From NCBI GenBank assembly GCA_038025085.1, contig CM076148.1, positions 1,242,501 through 1,306,500 of the forward strand: DNA of 64,000 nt, read 5' to 3'. A program made the position numbers and the translations under genes. A model generated the notes under the pieces. That model worked only from the letters and a program-made list of their open reading frames with translations, did not search any database and was not told where the DNA came from. Origin of the DNA: Tetragonia tetragonoides. Lineage: Eukaryota; Streptophyta; Magnoliopsida; Caryophyllales; Aizoaceae. Shown here piece by piece: positions 35,711-46,809 of this stretch (position 1 is its first letter; each line of letters starts with the position of its first letter).

Positions 35711-36369
35711 CCTTTAAAAACATTAATAGTAATATATGAAAAAAGTGTAAATATCATTAAATTAAAGGTTCAAATATGCAACGTTAATAACTAGTCCTTT
35801 TTATTCAAAATATTACTTATTTATCCAAAAGTAACAATTTTTTCCACCGCTAAATGTATTTAAATAAACACATTTCTCAGTTTTTGTTCAAAAATATGAT
35901 ACTTACAGTCGGACTATCTTATGTAAAGATCATATCTAAAATGACCTCATATTTTTATAAGTTGATTGCACACAACATTTGTTTCATTGGCGACATGCAT
36001 GTAGAATTGTAGACCAGTTTATACGAGAAACCCACAACATCTACTATTTGAATCGTATATAGGGGGAAAACCGACAAGATAAATCTTGTAAATAAGTTCA
36101 ACAAACATGATGGGTGAGAATTGAACCCTCCTTTACCCCGGTGAAGATTGAACCCATAATCTTTATAATGAAATTCGACCAACTTCACTACCATTTCATG
36201 ACAGAAGTGTAGACCATTTGCACAAACATGAAAAAAGGCAAAAAAAAAAAGGCAAAAAAAGAAGCAAATCGAACCCAAAACATTACTCCACATAATCCAC
36301 CTACAGGAAGACAACAACAAGCATCTAAATTCCTCTTCCCCCACCCACAAATAGACATAGCACACACAA
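35711..36369. other. Spacer, nothing recognised
   Basis: No gene seen. It includes an A-rich run (36229-36262) just before the copied BAP31 leader. Confidence 0.5.
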
Positions 36370-36600
36370 CAACAACAAAAAACGCTACTCTCCCGCATTT
36401 TCTCCACCCTTCATTTCTTTCTTCTCAACATCTCTCTTCTCCATTCTCTCTTTCTCTCTCTTTCCCATCAAATAATAAAGAAAGAAACACCATCTGAATT
36501 AAGAATTAGAAAAAGGATGATTCATTTACTTTTCACGGTGATCTTTGGTGAAGCAGCGGTGATAATGGCGCTGCTATTCAAGACACCATTGAGAAAGCTG
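36370..36600 (+). pseudogene. Copy of BAP31 promoter/leader and start of exon 1
   Basis: The sequence matches the reverse complement of 63770-64000. It covers the CT-rich leader (CTACTCTCCCGCATTTTCT onward), the start codon (36517) and the first 28 or so codons, MIHLLFTVIFGEAAV...KTPLRKL. Identity stops abruptly after AAAGCTG at about 36600, inside exon 1, with no splice site. The copy lies in opposite orientation and about 27 kb from the intact gene. It keeps a promoter-like leader, so it may be transcribed, but it can encode only a short truncated peptide. Confidence 0.85.
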
Positions 36601-36984
36601 GTGACACTATTGCATTGATATAGTTGTAGTGGACTGTTGGTACATAATTTTGGGTTTCTCTGTTTCCGAAGCAGAAGGGTGTCAAAGGAGCAATGCTCGA
36701 ACCTGTGTTTGTTAAAACTTCTGATTTTCTGCAGTTCTGCATAGTTATTCAATACTTGGGTCTGTTTATCATTGATTTGGTGCATCTAGAACATCAAGAA
36801 CTAAATGCATATAATTGAATTGTTGTGCTCCTATGGCTGGAACAAGCAAACAGCTAAGGGGCCTATTGTGCTGGCAAATCCGCCCCTCCCCCCAATGATA
36901 TAAATGTATTTAAGTCCAACCTAGGTGGAGTTCTCATCAGGTGACCATTGCTGCTTCAATGTTGTTGACTTTGTGTATATTATC
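36601..36984. other. Spacer, nothing recognised
   Basis: No gene or repeat ends recognised between the BAP31 fragment and the LINE fragment. Confidence 0.5.
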
Positions 36985-37690
36985 ATATATTGCTGCTGCT
37001 GTTTCGTTGTCATTTTCAGCTCTATGAGTCAGAGCTTCATGCTATATGCTGGTGTCCAACAGCATTGGAGCTATCAGGGAAGGCATACATGGGTAAAATT
37101 GTAGAAGACAGTAGATTTGTGAGTGCGGTGGACTGGGTAGACAGATGGCGTCGAAGATTGACGAAGACAGAGCTTGAGATGGTGCTTGTTTTGGCATGGG
37201 CAGCGTGGAACATGAGAAACGAAGCATGCTTCAGAACCGAACAAACGGAGCGCAAGGGGTGCAGAGGAGGAGTGGGTCGTCAGAGGTTTCAGCAACCAGG
37301 GTACCACCTCCCCAAGGTACTCTAAAGCAAATGCTGTCAAGTTTGGATTGCAGATGGCGGCTCAATGCCAAGTTACTCCGGTAATAGTTGAGTTTGATAG
37401 CTTGTCTTATTAATTTGGAACAGGGAGAAACCTATTACCATTGTTTGGCTTTGTTTTAGATGTTATTTACGCTTTACTTGCGCTCTTTGAGCGAGTTGAT
37501 TAGAGTAGGTAAAATGAGAAGGGAATATGGCTGCCCACATGATGACGCACTTAGACCCTATCTCGTTCTCGTCTAGAGTTTGAGTTGACGGGAGTCCTAT
37601 AAGTATTATGGATGTAATTGTTTCAGACCTTTGCTCCTTGATCATTAGTAGATAATCATTGTTTTGTTTTCAAAAAAATAAAATAAAATA
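36985..37690 (+). mobile_element. LINE 3' fragment (RNase H-flanking region)
   Basis: Residues CWCPTALELSGK, FVSAVDWVDRWRRRL and TELEMVLVLAWAAWNMRNEA match the region between the zinc-binding and RNase H domains of plant L1-type LINEs. Later pieces, with the CCACCTCCCCAAGG word encoding VPPPQGTLK, start the RNase H domain. The sequence ends in an A-rich tail at about 37668-37692 (AAAAAAATAAAATAAAA). It is 5'-truncated with frameshifts. Confidence 0.65.
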
Positions 37691-37899
37691 GTTGAATTTT
37701 AAGGATTATTCTATTCTATAGTGCTTTGTTTTATGTTATTAAAAGAACATAGGGAAAATATAGTTTACAAAACTTGAGGTTTTAATACATTGAGATTATT
37801 TTATTTTAAGAAGAAAATAAGGGGGAAAAACACAATTTACAAAAGCTAGGCCACATGGTAAAAAATGATGAAAATCACAAATCAGAGTAAAACCACACA

Positions 37900-38056
37900 G
37901 TTATTCATATCAAATTATACTCCATATCAAATTAACATATCAAATTATCACAGTTATCCATATTAAATTATACAAATTATACAAATTATCACAGTTATCC
38001 ATATCAAATTATCACAGTTATCCATATAAAATTATACAAATTATACAAATCATACC
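37900..38056. repeat. Short tandem repeats (ATTATCACAGTTATCCATAT type)
   Basis: CAAATTATCACAGTTATCCATAT and ATTATACAAATTATACAAA units alternate at least three times. The array overlaps the 3' end of the split gene at 38018-42474, so its last codons (ICIICIILYG) are encoded by repeat sequence. Confidence 0.85.
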
Positions 38057-38329
38057 GAGAGTCCTCTCACACGGTTCGAATTCCTTCTCCCAATACTGTT
38101 GAGTCTCCGGCATTATCACCCCAAGTTTGCAGAAAAAAGTAGATTCTTCTCGATTGTAAACACCTTTCTTGATGTAATCAATCAAACCGGTGGAATCAGC
38201 TGAATCGTCAATATCGTTGATTAAACTCTTTGCTAGATCATAACAATCTGCTAGATTTTCCTTTTGTTGCAAAATTAAACCACACTTTAGCAGCATAATC
38301 GCCGCAATAAGCTTCTCGGTTGATGTGGT

Positions 38330-38442
38330 TGATAGAATATACTAAAATATGTAAATATTTAGTTATTCATATTAGGCTTATGTATAGTCAGGCCCTTAGG
38401 TTTGTAATTAGGGCTAAGGCTCATCTTCCCTTCCAGATAACA
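38330..38442 (+). repeat. Copia 5' LTR, internally deleted
   Basis: It matches the 3' LTR over its first 100 bases (TGATAGAATATACT onward), then jumps from TTCC to AGATAACA, missing about 58 bases that the 3' LTR retains. It is 113 bp against 170 bp. Confidence 0.85.
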
Positions 38443-38693
38443 TGGTATCAGAGCAAATTCTCTGAAAACCCTAACCCTAACCCTAACCCTATTCTCTCAA
38501 AAAGCCGTCCCCCTTCGTGATCTCGCCGACCGCCGAGCAAAGCACGCCGTTCCCTCTCTGTCACGGACCCAACCCAAACCAACCCAACGCCGTTCCCTCT
38601 CTCTCACGGCCGTGACTTCCTCCGCACAGCAGAACCACCGAACTGGACAGCCGACCGCGCTCCTGGGCCGCCTCCATCGCTTCTGCTGCCGAC

Positions 38694-41600
38694 TTGCGAC
38701 AGCCACCGCTCCGCCCAACGCCAGGAGGGTGGTCAGACGTGCCCCAACCCCTCCCCGCGCCGCCTGCCACGACCCCTCCAGCCGCCCTCATCCCTGTTGC
38801 AAACAGCGGCGGTGCGGGACTCCTGGGCCCTCGCCCCAGGTCGCAGCCGGCGGCCCAGTTGGTCCAGACCGGCTCCTTTGGCCCCGCTTCAGCGGCGTCC
38901 AGCCCCTCGTACCAGGTCCCACCTCCTTGGACCTGGTTTGCAGCGGCCCCACCCGCGACCGCGGTCCCTGCTCCAGCCGAGCCCACCACCTCTTTGCCTC
39001 ACTTGTTTAACACTTTGACTTTGCAGGACCCAGGTGACAACGGTTGGTATATGGACACTGGTGCAACAACCCATCTCACATCCCAAATAGGTAACCTGAG
39101 TAAAATTTTTAATTTTAGTCATCATAATTCTGTAACTGTTGGTAACGGTTCCTCGATTCCTGTGACATGTATGGGCTACTCTCTTCTTTCCTCCCCATCC
39201 CGACCCCTTCATCTACAAAATGTCCTTGTTGCACCACAAATTGTTAAAAATCTAGTCTTTGTCCGTCGTTTCGTTAAGGATAACCATTATCGTGTTGCCT
39301 TTGACGAGTATAGTTTTTCTGTTTATGATTTTCAGTTTATGATTTTCAGACTTGGGCACCTCTCCTACGATGTGATAGTGACGGGGAACTATATCCACTC
39401 ACCTCCACCACCACAAAATCCGGCAAGCCCACCGCCTTCCCCACCAGTAGCCGCTCTACTTGGCACCGTCGCTTAGGTCATCCCGGCGATTCTACTATTC
39501 AGACTTTAATTTCAAATGGTTTTATTGAGTGTAATAAGGATAAACAATCTAGTTTGTGCCATGCTTGCCCACTCGGCAAACATGTTAGACTCCCTTTTTC
39601 CCCATCTATGTCTACTGTTAGCTCCCCTTTGAGATTTTTCACTCGGATATTTGGACCTCCCGTATCCCCAGTGTGAGCGGAATCCGCTACTATGTTATTT
39701 TTTTGGACCACTACTCTCAATTCTTATGAGTCTATCCTCTTCGTCGCAAAAGTGATGTCTTCTCAAAATTTTTACATTTTAGAGCCTATGTTAAAACTCA
39801 ATTCAATTGTGAACTTAAGGCCTTTCAATGTGATCATGGGGGGAGTTTGACAACACACCACTTCACGACCTTTTTGCCGCTAACGGCATCCTCATCCGCT
39901 TCTCCTGTCCTCGCACTTCCCAACAAAATGGAAAGTCCGAGCGCATGCTCCGCACAATCAACAACATCATCCACACCCTACTGTTCCAAGCCCAAATCCT
40001 TCCCTCTTACTGGGGTCGAGGCTCTTCACATGGCCACCCACATCCTCAATCTACTCCCTTCCTCCACAATCTCAAACGAAATCCCTTTTACATGTCTATT
40101 AAAAAAACTCACTTCCCACTCTCACCTACGTATCTTCGGATGCCTCTGCTATCCCAATCTCTCATCCTCAACACCACATAAACTCTCCCCTCGATCCTCT
40201 CCCTGTGTCTTCCTCGGGTACCCTTCCAATCATCAGGGTTATCGTTGCCTTGACTTGGCTACCCGAAAAATCATCATATCACGTCATGTCACCTTCGATG
40301 AAAACACCTTCCCCTTCTCTACATTCGCCACCTCCCCACCCAACACCTATAATTTCCTCGACCTTGACGATGGACCCTTCACCAACTCCTAACCCAACCC
40401 AACCCGTGGGTCAACCCGCGGACCCACCCTCACCAAACAGCCCCCACCCCCTCCTTCCCCACCACAAACCACCTCTCCTACCCCGCTGTCCCCTCCCCAT
40501 ACGGCCTCCTCCCCACCCCCCTCCCCATCCCCCCTGCACCCCCTCCACCCACCCACCAAATGACCACCCGTGGCCAATTGGGGGTGTTCAAACCAAAGAA
40601 AGTCTTCAATCTTCATACTTCCACCACTTCTCCCCTCCCCCGCTCTCATGTCCAGGCATTCAAGGATCCTAACTGGCGGGCTGCTATGCAGTCTGAATTT
40701 CATGCTTTAATTTAAAATTGATACTTGAGCCTTGGAACCCCGCCCCAAAGGGGTTAATGTGGTACGATCGATGTGGCTCTACAAGCACAAGTACAATTCT
40801 GACGGTACTCTTGAGCGGCAAAAGGCCCGCACGTTGCCAATGGCAAATCTCAGCATCCAGGAATTGACTGTGATGAGACTTTTAGTTCGGTTGTCAAACC
40901 GACCACTATCCGTATGGTTCTCAGCTTGGCCCTCTCCAACTCCTGGCCCATCCACCAACTTGATGTCAAAAATGCCTTCTTCCACGGTCACCTACAGGAA
41001 ACTGTCTACATGCACCAACCCCCCGGGTTTGTAGACCCCACTCACCCGGACTACGTGTGTCGCCTCCGCAAATCACTTTATGGCCTTAAACAAGCCCCTC
41101 GGGCTTGGTACCAACGGTTTGCCGAGTTCATGACCCGCCTTGGTTTTACCCACAGCAAGTCCGACACATCCCTCTTCATTTACCAAAATGGCCCACATAC
41201 AGCCTACATCCTTCTCTATGTGGATGACATCGTCCTCACCGCCTCCTCCGACTCCCTCCTTCACCAAATCATAACCTCTCTTAGTGTCGAGTTCTCCATG
41301 ACCGACCTTGGACCTCTCCACTATTTCCTTGGCATCACCGCCTCCCGCACAGCAGAGAGCTTATTTCTTTCCCAAAAGAAATATGCCACTAAGGTTCTTG
41401 ACCGTGCCCATATGGCTGACTGTAAACCCTGTACCACTCCCGTCGACGCCAAATTCAAACTTGATCCCGACGGTCCTCATGTGGCCGATCCCTCTCTTTA
41501 CTGAAGCCTAGCCGGTGCTCTGCAATATCTCACCTTCACCCGCCCGGACATCTCCTATGGAGTCCAACAGATTTGCCTCTACATGCATGATCCTCGAGAG

Positions 41601-42150
41601 CCCCACCTTCAGGCTCTCAAGCGCATTCTGCGATACATACAGGGCACCCTTGAGTATGGCCTACATCTCTACCGATCCTCCACCACTGGTCTCACTGCCT
41701 ACACCAATACTGACTGGGCCGGCTGTCCGGATAGCCGACGCTCCACTTCCGGCTACTGTGTGTTCCTTGGTGACAATCTCTTGTCTTGGCCCTCCAAACG
41801 CCAAGGCACAGTCTCCCGCTCCAGCGCCGAGGCGGAATACCGCGGTTTCGCCAACGCAGTTGCTGAAACCTGTTGGCTACGGAACTTACTGCTCGAGCTT
41901 CACTGCCCTGTCACACGGGCAACTCTTGTATATCGTGACAATGTTAGTGCAGTTTACCTCTCCACTAACCCGACACAACATTAGCGTACCAAACATATTG
42001 AGATCGACATCCACTTTGTGCGCAAAAAAGTCGCTCTTGGTCATGTTCGTGTGCTTCATGTTCCATCCAGCTCACAGTATGCAGATATTTTTACTAAGGG
42101 CCTTCCTTCGTCTCTTTTTACTGACTTTCGCTCCAGCCTGAGCGTCCGTC
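38694..42150 (+). pseudogene. Copia gag-pol remnant
   Basis: What survives is a proline-rich Gag C-terminus, then the protease with WYMDTGATTHLTS (DTGA at 39054-39065). The GAG pre-integrase zinc region follows (WHRRLGHPG...CHACPLGKH, about 39455-39600). An integrase core with stops and shifts runs from 39600 to 40390. The reverse transcriptase (40914-41504) has QLDVKNAFFHG and YVDD (41217-41228), and RNase H (41583-41984) has DWAGCPDSRRSTSGY. Internal stops (for example at 41502 and 41982) and at least four frame changes show it is dead. The Gag capsid and zinc-knuckle region is not found between the leader and the protease. Confidence 0.85.
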
Positions 42151-42176
42151 CTCCTCCCGCTCCGACTGCGGGGGTG

Positions 42177-42346
42177 TGATAGAATATACTGAAATATGTA
42201 AATATTTAGTTATTTATATTAGGTTTATGTATAATTAGGCCCTTAGGTTTGTAATTAGGGCTAAGGTCCACCTTTCCTTCTGTAAACACTCGGTATATAT
42301 TGTTAATAACAAAAAGGTAATCCTCGAGGTATTATACCAGATATCA
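42177..42346 (+). repeat. Copia 3' LTR, 170 bp
   Basis: It starts TGATAGAATATACTGAAATA and ends CCAGATATCA, directly followed by the target duplication GTGGT. It is the full-length LTR, without the 58-bp deletion seen in the 5' copy. Confidence 0.88.
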
Positions 42347-42588
42347 GTGGTTGCTAATCTTGCAAAAGTATTTGCTGCGATTTTGCGAGCAGAACCTTGA
42401 TCTACTCTCTTTTCTACCTTTGCATTAGCCAAAACCACAAGATTATTCCATTGTTGGAGTTCTTCCTCTGCCATTGTTGAATTCTTGAAGGTTTTTGTTA
42501 GAGACCTAATTTAAGAGAAAGAAGAGAGAGAAAATCTTTAAGAGAATGATTGTGGCGGGAATTCAGAGTTCTGTGAGGTAAGCTTTAT

Positions 42589-42672
42589 ATTTGAAGCTTT
42601 AATTGACTCGGTGTAATTTTCATTTTGGTTTTCTTATCTTCCCCGGCAATTACTTGATTATATAGATTTAAA
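42589..42672. repeat. Left copy of about 85-bp direct repeat flanking the phytepsin fragment
   Basis: ATTTGAAGCTTTAATTGACT then CGGTG, continuing through GATTATATAGA, recurs at 45759-45845. The two copies lie just outside the duplicated phytepsin block on either side. Confidence 0.75.
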
Positions 42673-42693
42673 GTCTCTAAACAGGCAAAGTCT

Positions 42694-45600
42694 CTGATGC
42701 ATTATGTTGACCTATTCTATTGTCATGCTCTTCAGGATACTGTGCTGGTGGATGTGCAGCTATTGCAGATCCTGGAACTTCATTGTTAGCCAGCCCTACG
42801 GTTAGCCCTTCTCTTCTTATTGTTTACTACTAGTGGTGTTCCCGTGCCATTTCTACGTTACGTGTTCGTATGAAACGTGTGGATGGTACTCTATATTATA
42901 GATATTAAGTCTTGTGGGCGTAGGCATAACTTTTATAGATTTGATGCGTTCTTGGTATGGGGCGATTAAAACGAACGTTTTGTTTGCAGCATGGGAATTG
43001 AGACTGGTAGATAAGGAAAGTTCTACAGAATCATCTGGGGGGGGGGGAGGGTCAGGTGATGGTATGTGCTCTGCATGTGAGATGACTGTTGTATGGATTC
43101 AGAATCAGCTCAATCAAAATATGACCCAGGATCGCATAGTAAGCTATGTGAACGAGGTGGGTCATCTCAACATCAAAGTTAGACAAATCTTTATTTCATT
43201 CTCATTTATGTTTACCGTGCCCTTGCTTGAAACATGCAGCTATGTGATCGTGTTCCAAACCCAATGGGAGAATCAGCTGTTGACTGTAACCGTATTCCAT
43301 GCCTCCCGTTTCCTTTTCGATTGGCAAATATGTTCTTGAACTTCGCCCTGAAGAGGTACAAAATCATTCTAATAATAATGTATGAGCTCAAATGATTTTC
43401 TAATGTCGCTGCTGCTTGTGGAGCTTCCATTTTAAATTATAAACTGGGAAATTTGAATTTGCTAATTTCTTTCTGTCCTCTGTTGCTTACTTATGTGAGT
43501 TAATTGTGTCAAATGGGTGGACTTTAGACCTCCCTTTAGTCTTTACTATGTACTTCTGTTATGGTTCATAGAAAATGATCAATTCGGTACTTCTGTTATG
43601 GAACCTGGGGGGTGGGTGATGTGTTACCCGGTGGACTCAGGGGAGGGTGGGGAATCTAGGGGGATTGGAATTCATTTGTGGAAACCTGGAAACGTTTTTA
43701 CATGTTCACAACCCGAAGGTCTTTGTGAAGCTTCATTTAAACAAAAGGATTTGATGTTTCCCGTGTGCCCATAATTGATTGATTTCGTGCTTAACAAGAG
43801 GAGTATAGAGGGTGTGGAAGGTGGTTGGGTAATGTGGTGAGGACTCATTGGTGACTGGTAAGACCCTCCCACTATTTCTGGGGTGGCGGTCAGTGAGAGA
43901 GACGGAGTGAGGGACGAGGGTGGAAATAGAGAAGGATGGGCTGATGCTTTGCTGGTGATGTGCATGGAGGGCAGACTGAGGTAGCGGAGTGGAAATTGAA
44001 AACGGTTTCTGTTAAAGTATCTTATAGAATGAAACAATACACCTAGGCAGTAAGTGACTAAGTGGTATTGCATGCTTTGCTGTTAAACATGCTCCTAACA
44101 GAAAATTGCATATTCTGTATCATTAACCATTCTTGGACATGAAATCTTATTTTCTCAAGTGTTTTATCAGTAACCAGATTTTGTTGGTTTGCCTTCTCAG
44201 TACGTACTGAAGGTTGGTAAGGGATCTGCTGCACAATGCATTAGCGGTTTTACCGCTTTGGATGTTCCTCCTCCTCGTGGACCCCTTTGGTAATCTAGCC
44301 ATTCTCAACAGTCTTCTAACTTCCACTAAATTTTTACTGTTGGAAGGGGTAACTGGATTATCATACTCATCTATTGTACCTTAAAAATCAATGCAGGATC
44401 TTGGGAGATATCTTTATGGGTCGATATCACACAGTATTTGACTATGGCAACCTCCAGATTGGATTTGCAGAAGCAGCATAGTTGTAATTACTCTCTGTTG
44501 GTTTAACTTCATGTCAAAAATGTGCGTGGTTTCGCTTGTTTGAGGACATACCTTTGAACATCAGTAGTACATTGTAAATAGACTGTATGTTTTGTTCAGT
44601 TTACATGTTTGAAGCGATACATATGTTTTGTGAGTAAAGCCTTGTGCTTTGATTTCAGTACTCTTCTATGACTTCCATTTCCTCATAGTGACTATTTACA
44701 ATCTTGATGTAGAATCAGTCAGTCGAGGGCCTTAGAAACGGTAGTATACCTGTAGCAAATGTCAGACGCTCAAGTCTGCTTATCTCCAACTCGTGAACTT
44801 TTTGTCCACAGGGAGCGACACGCCTCTATTTACTATTGATCAACAGTATGATATTGGATTTAGTATCTTATAATGTCACCATTTTAAGTTAATGGTGAGG
44901 TCCATTCACATTTAGCAGTTGGTAAAGAATCAAGCTAGCGGGTTGGTCCTTGCTTAAGGGCTTTACTAGAACAAAGCAAAGGTCTTTCCCACTTTGGTTT
45001 TGGGTTGGCCTGGGAATGAAGCAACTCAAGTTACAAGTCTAATTGGTGTCTGCTTGTTAATGAAGCAATCAAATCTCACTCGTTTGAAAAAACAATTATT
45101 AATAAAAAAAAAGAAAAAAAGGCTCACTGGTTAGCCTCAAAGTGCCAGATGAAATTGGTTGGTATACAATGTGCTGACGGTAAGCAGTAAGGTTAAAGGG
45201 TGAACTTGTCTTGAGCTGCACAGCTGAAAACCCTCAACTCCACTTAAACACTTCAGCAGAAATAAATCTTTTGGGCTAAAACGAGTCCTATTCGTACTGA
45301 GCCGGTCCACGAAGGACTAAAATGCTTTCAGTATGTAGTTTTTCCATTCACAATCGAATTACTGATCTTACTTAAGTGATAAAAGTATCGAAGCACCCAC
45401 ACCAACCACTTATTATAGTACTACAACTTTGCTTCAGATTTACAATTTGATTATTCCTCTCTCCTCACTGTTCCTGTTCTCTTTCCCTTTTACACTTTCC
45501 ACCCCTTCAATACATGTCAAAAGGGTTTTATTAAAATTCTGTTTTTGAATTTATTTGTTCACACAGCGTTCATCACTCAAAGAAATATTAGTCAACCTTG

Positions 45601-45714
45601 ACATTTTTTTAAATCTTTTTTTGAAGGTCAACCCTCTATATTAGGTGGTTACGATAATATTTTTTATTATGAGACATCATATGTCAACCATTGATGTAGC
45701 TTAACCTGAACTCT
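42694..45714 (+). pseudogene. Partial phytepsin duplication (exons 7, 10-13 and 3' flank)
   Basis: The block is collinear with 23481 to about 27297. Exon copies: exon 7 at 42736-42800, exon 10 at 42990-43156, exon 11 at 43240-43355, exon 12 at 44201-44289, exon 13 at 44397-44481. Exons 8 and 9 are lost by a deletion that joins the equivalents of 23732 and 24782 at a GG. Exon 10 has a 2-base loss and a G-run expansion, and exon 11 has a 4-base loss, so the frame is broken. The catalytic DSG has become DPG (GATTCT to GATCCT). The intron between exons 11 and 12 has gained about 300 bases of unrelated sequence. There is no promoter, signal peptide or N-terminal lobe, so it is not functional. Confidence 0.93.
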
Positions 45715-45758
45715 ATTAACATAATGAAGTACGCTGATTAGCCTACTTCTTTTTGCCA

Positions 45759-45845
45759 ATATTTGAAGCTTTAATTGACTCGGTGCAATTATTTTGGTTT
45801 ACTTACCTTCCCTCACTATTGGTATTTGGTTGATTATATAGAGAT
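45759..45845. repeat. Right copy of about 85-bp direct repeat flanking the phytepsin fragment
   Basis: It matches 42589-42672 (TTTGAAGCTTTAATTGACTC then GGTG...GATTATATAGA), with scattered differences including short indels. Confidence 0.75.
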
Positions 45846-46066
45846 TGAGACAAAGTACTATTGCTTGTGGATTTTGCACCTGCTGGACCAACCAAAATTT
45901 GGTTTGAATAATAGGCATGATAATCTATCGTGACAATTTCAATTACATAAAATTTGCCATTTGTGTTAGAGTTCAAATCCAAGTGATACAAGTTCATCTC
46001 TTTTGAAAACCACTTTAAACTCCTTTTTTTTTTCTTTTTTTTTTTATTGTTAGTAAAGTAGTGATT
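45846..46066. other. Spacer, nothing recognised
   Basis: No gene supported. A short minus-strand open frame (45997-45803) is discussed among the rejected items. Confidence 0.4.
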
Positions 46067-46068
46067 TA

Positions 46069-46364
46069 GGCTTGTGTTTGATTCACCTTAATTTTACTTA
46101 AATTCAGTTCAGTTCAGTCCATTTCAGTTCAGTTCAGTTCATGTGTAACTTTATTACTCATATAACTTTTTATTCCGAAATAATTTCATGATGAAAATTA
46201 TGTCATCGAAAGATCTCAAAGCATATTTTCAAATGAGTCCAATATTGACTATGTTTGGACGAATTTAAATGGTTAACGGTCAAGTTTAAATAATCAATTC
46301 AATTCAGTTCAGATCAGTTCAGTTCATTTCAGATCAGTTTTATACAGGTGAATCAAACGGAGCC
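46069..46364. mobile_element. Tourist/Harbinger-like MITE
   Basis: The ends GGCTTGTGTTTGATTCACC (left) and GGCTCCGTTTGATTCACC (right, reverse complement) are flanked by TTA (46066-46068 and 46365-46367). The interior has TTCAGTTCAGTTCAG runs like those at 350-550, so it belongs to a related family. It lies about 1.1 kb upstream of the MAPKKK start. Confidence 0.82.
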
Positions 46365-46809
46365 TTAGAATCATTAATCATTGGTATGTTAATGAATTCT
46401 ATCCATTAGTTTAAAACAAATTGATCATATCATCAAATTAAACTAATGTCATCGTACATACATGAATAGCACCCAATTACCTGTAAGCTCTAGCATATAC
46501 ATATTTCAATTCAAGTCTAAATTCAAAGCATCCTTAAACTCAAAGAAAAGAAAGTCTTCTAATCATTGGAACCCCATTTACTTTACATTATCCCATTAGA
46601 CTTTCTCTTCTTTTGCTTGTGCAAAATCAACTCATTTTCATTTACTTAATTACTACTAATAAGTACCATTTACTTGAAATTGGGTTAACATTGAAGGAAT
46701 ATACCACAATTTAGTACCATAATAACATATAATTAATGATCATACAAATACAAATGTATAAACAAGGCAAGTGATTAAGATCACCTGGCCAACGTAACGC
46801 GCTCTTATA

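Larger units (their letters stand above)
38330..42346 (+). mobile_element. Ty1/Copia LTR retrotransposon, probably Ale/Retrofit lineage
   Basis: The element is bounded by TGATAG...ATATCA ends and a 5-bp target duplication GTGGT (38325-38329 and 42347-42351). A primer-binding site TGGTATCAGAGC (38443-38454) follows the 5' LTR, and a purine-rich tract (TGCGGGGGTG, 42167-42176) precedes the 3' LTR. The domain order protease, integrase, reverse transcriptase, RNase H is that of Copia. The short LTRs and the terminal SLSVRPPPAPTAG motif point to the Ale/Retrofit lineage, from memory. The pol frame is broken repeatedly and most of gag is absent, so it cannot move on its own. Confidence 0.93.
38018..42474 (-). 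pseudogene. Unrecognised gene family, copy C, split by a Copia insertion
   Basis: The first part starts at ATG 42474 (MAEEELQQWNNLVVLANAKV, then SARKIAANTFARLATT) and is interrupted at 42351. The second part resumes at 38329 (STEKLIAAIMLLKCGLILQQ, then YDLAKSLINDI, IDYIKKGVYNREESTFFCKL). The break point is a 5-bp duplication, GTGGT, flanking an LTR retrotransposon. Removing the element and one GTGGT copy joins both parts in frame, giving a small protein of roughly 140 residues. Copies A and B share ARxxTTxTEK and YIKKG. Function unknown; I see no catalytic motif, signal peptide or membrane segment. A partial phytepsin copy lies about 220 bp upstream of its ATG. Confidence 0.75.

Noticed and set aside
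35487..35757. Long minus-strand frames of poly-Tyr and poly-Leu
   Set aside because: They are translations of the (AAT)n microsatellite.
38467..38491. CCCTAACCCTAACCCTAACC run resembling telomere repeat
   Set aside because: Only three to four units, six-base period rather than the plant seven-base CCCTAAA, and located in the Copia leader next to the primer-binding site. It is element sequence, not an interstitial telomere.
38561..38989. Long frames on the minus strand across the Copia 5' region
   Set aside because: They are antisense shadows of the GC-rich, proline-coding gag remnant.
45803..45997. Minus-strand 64-codon frame with NGKFYVIEIV, faintly like a PARP WGR domain
   Set aside because: The similarity is confined to a few residues, the WGR triad is missing, and no neighbouring exon fits. 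Too weak to annotate.
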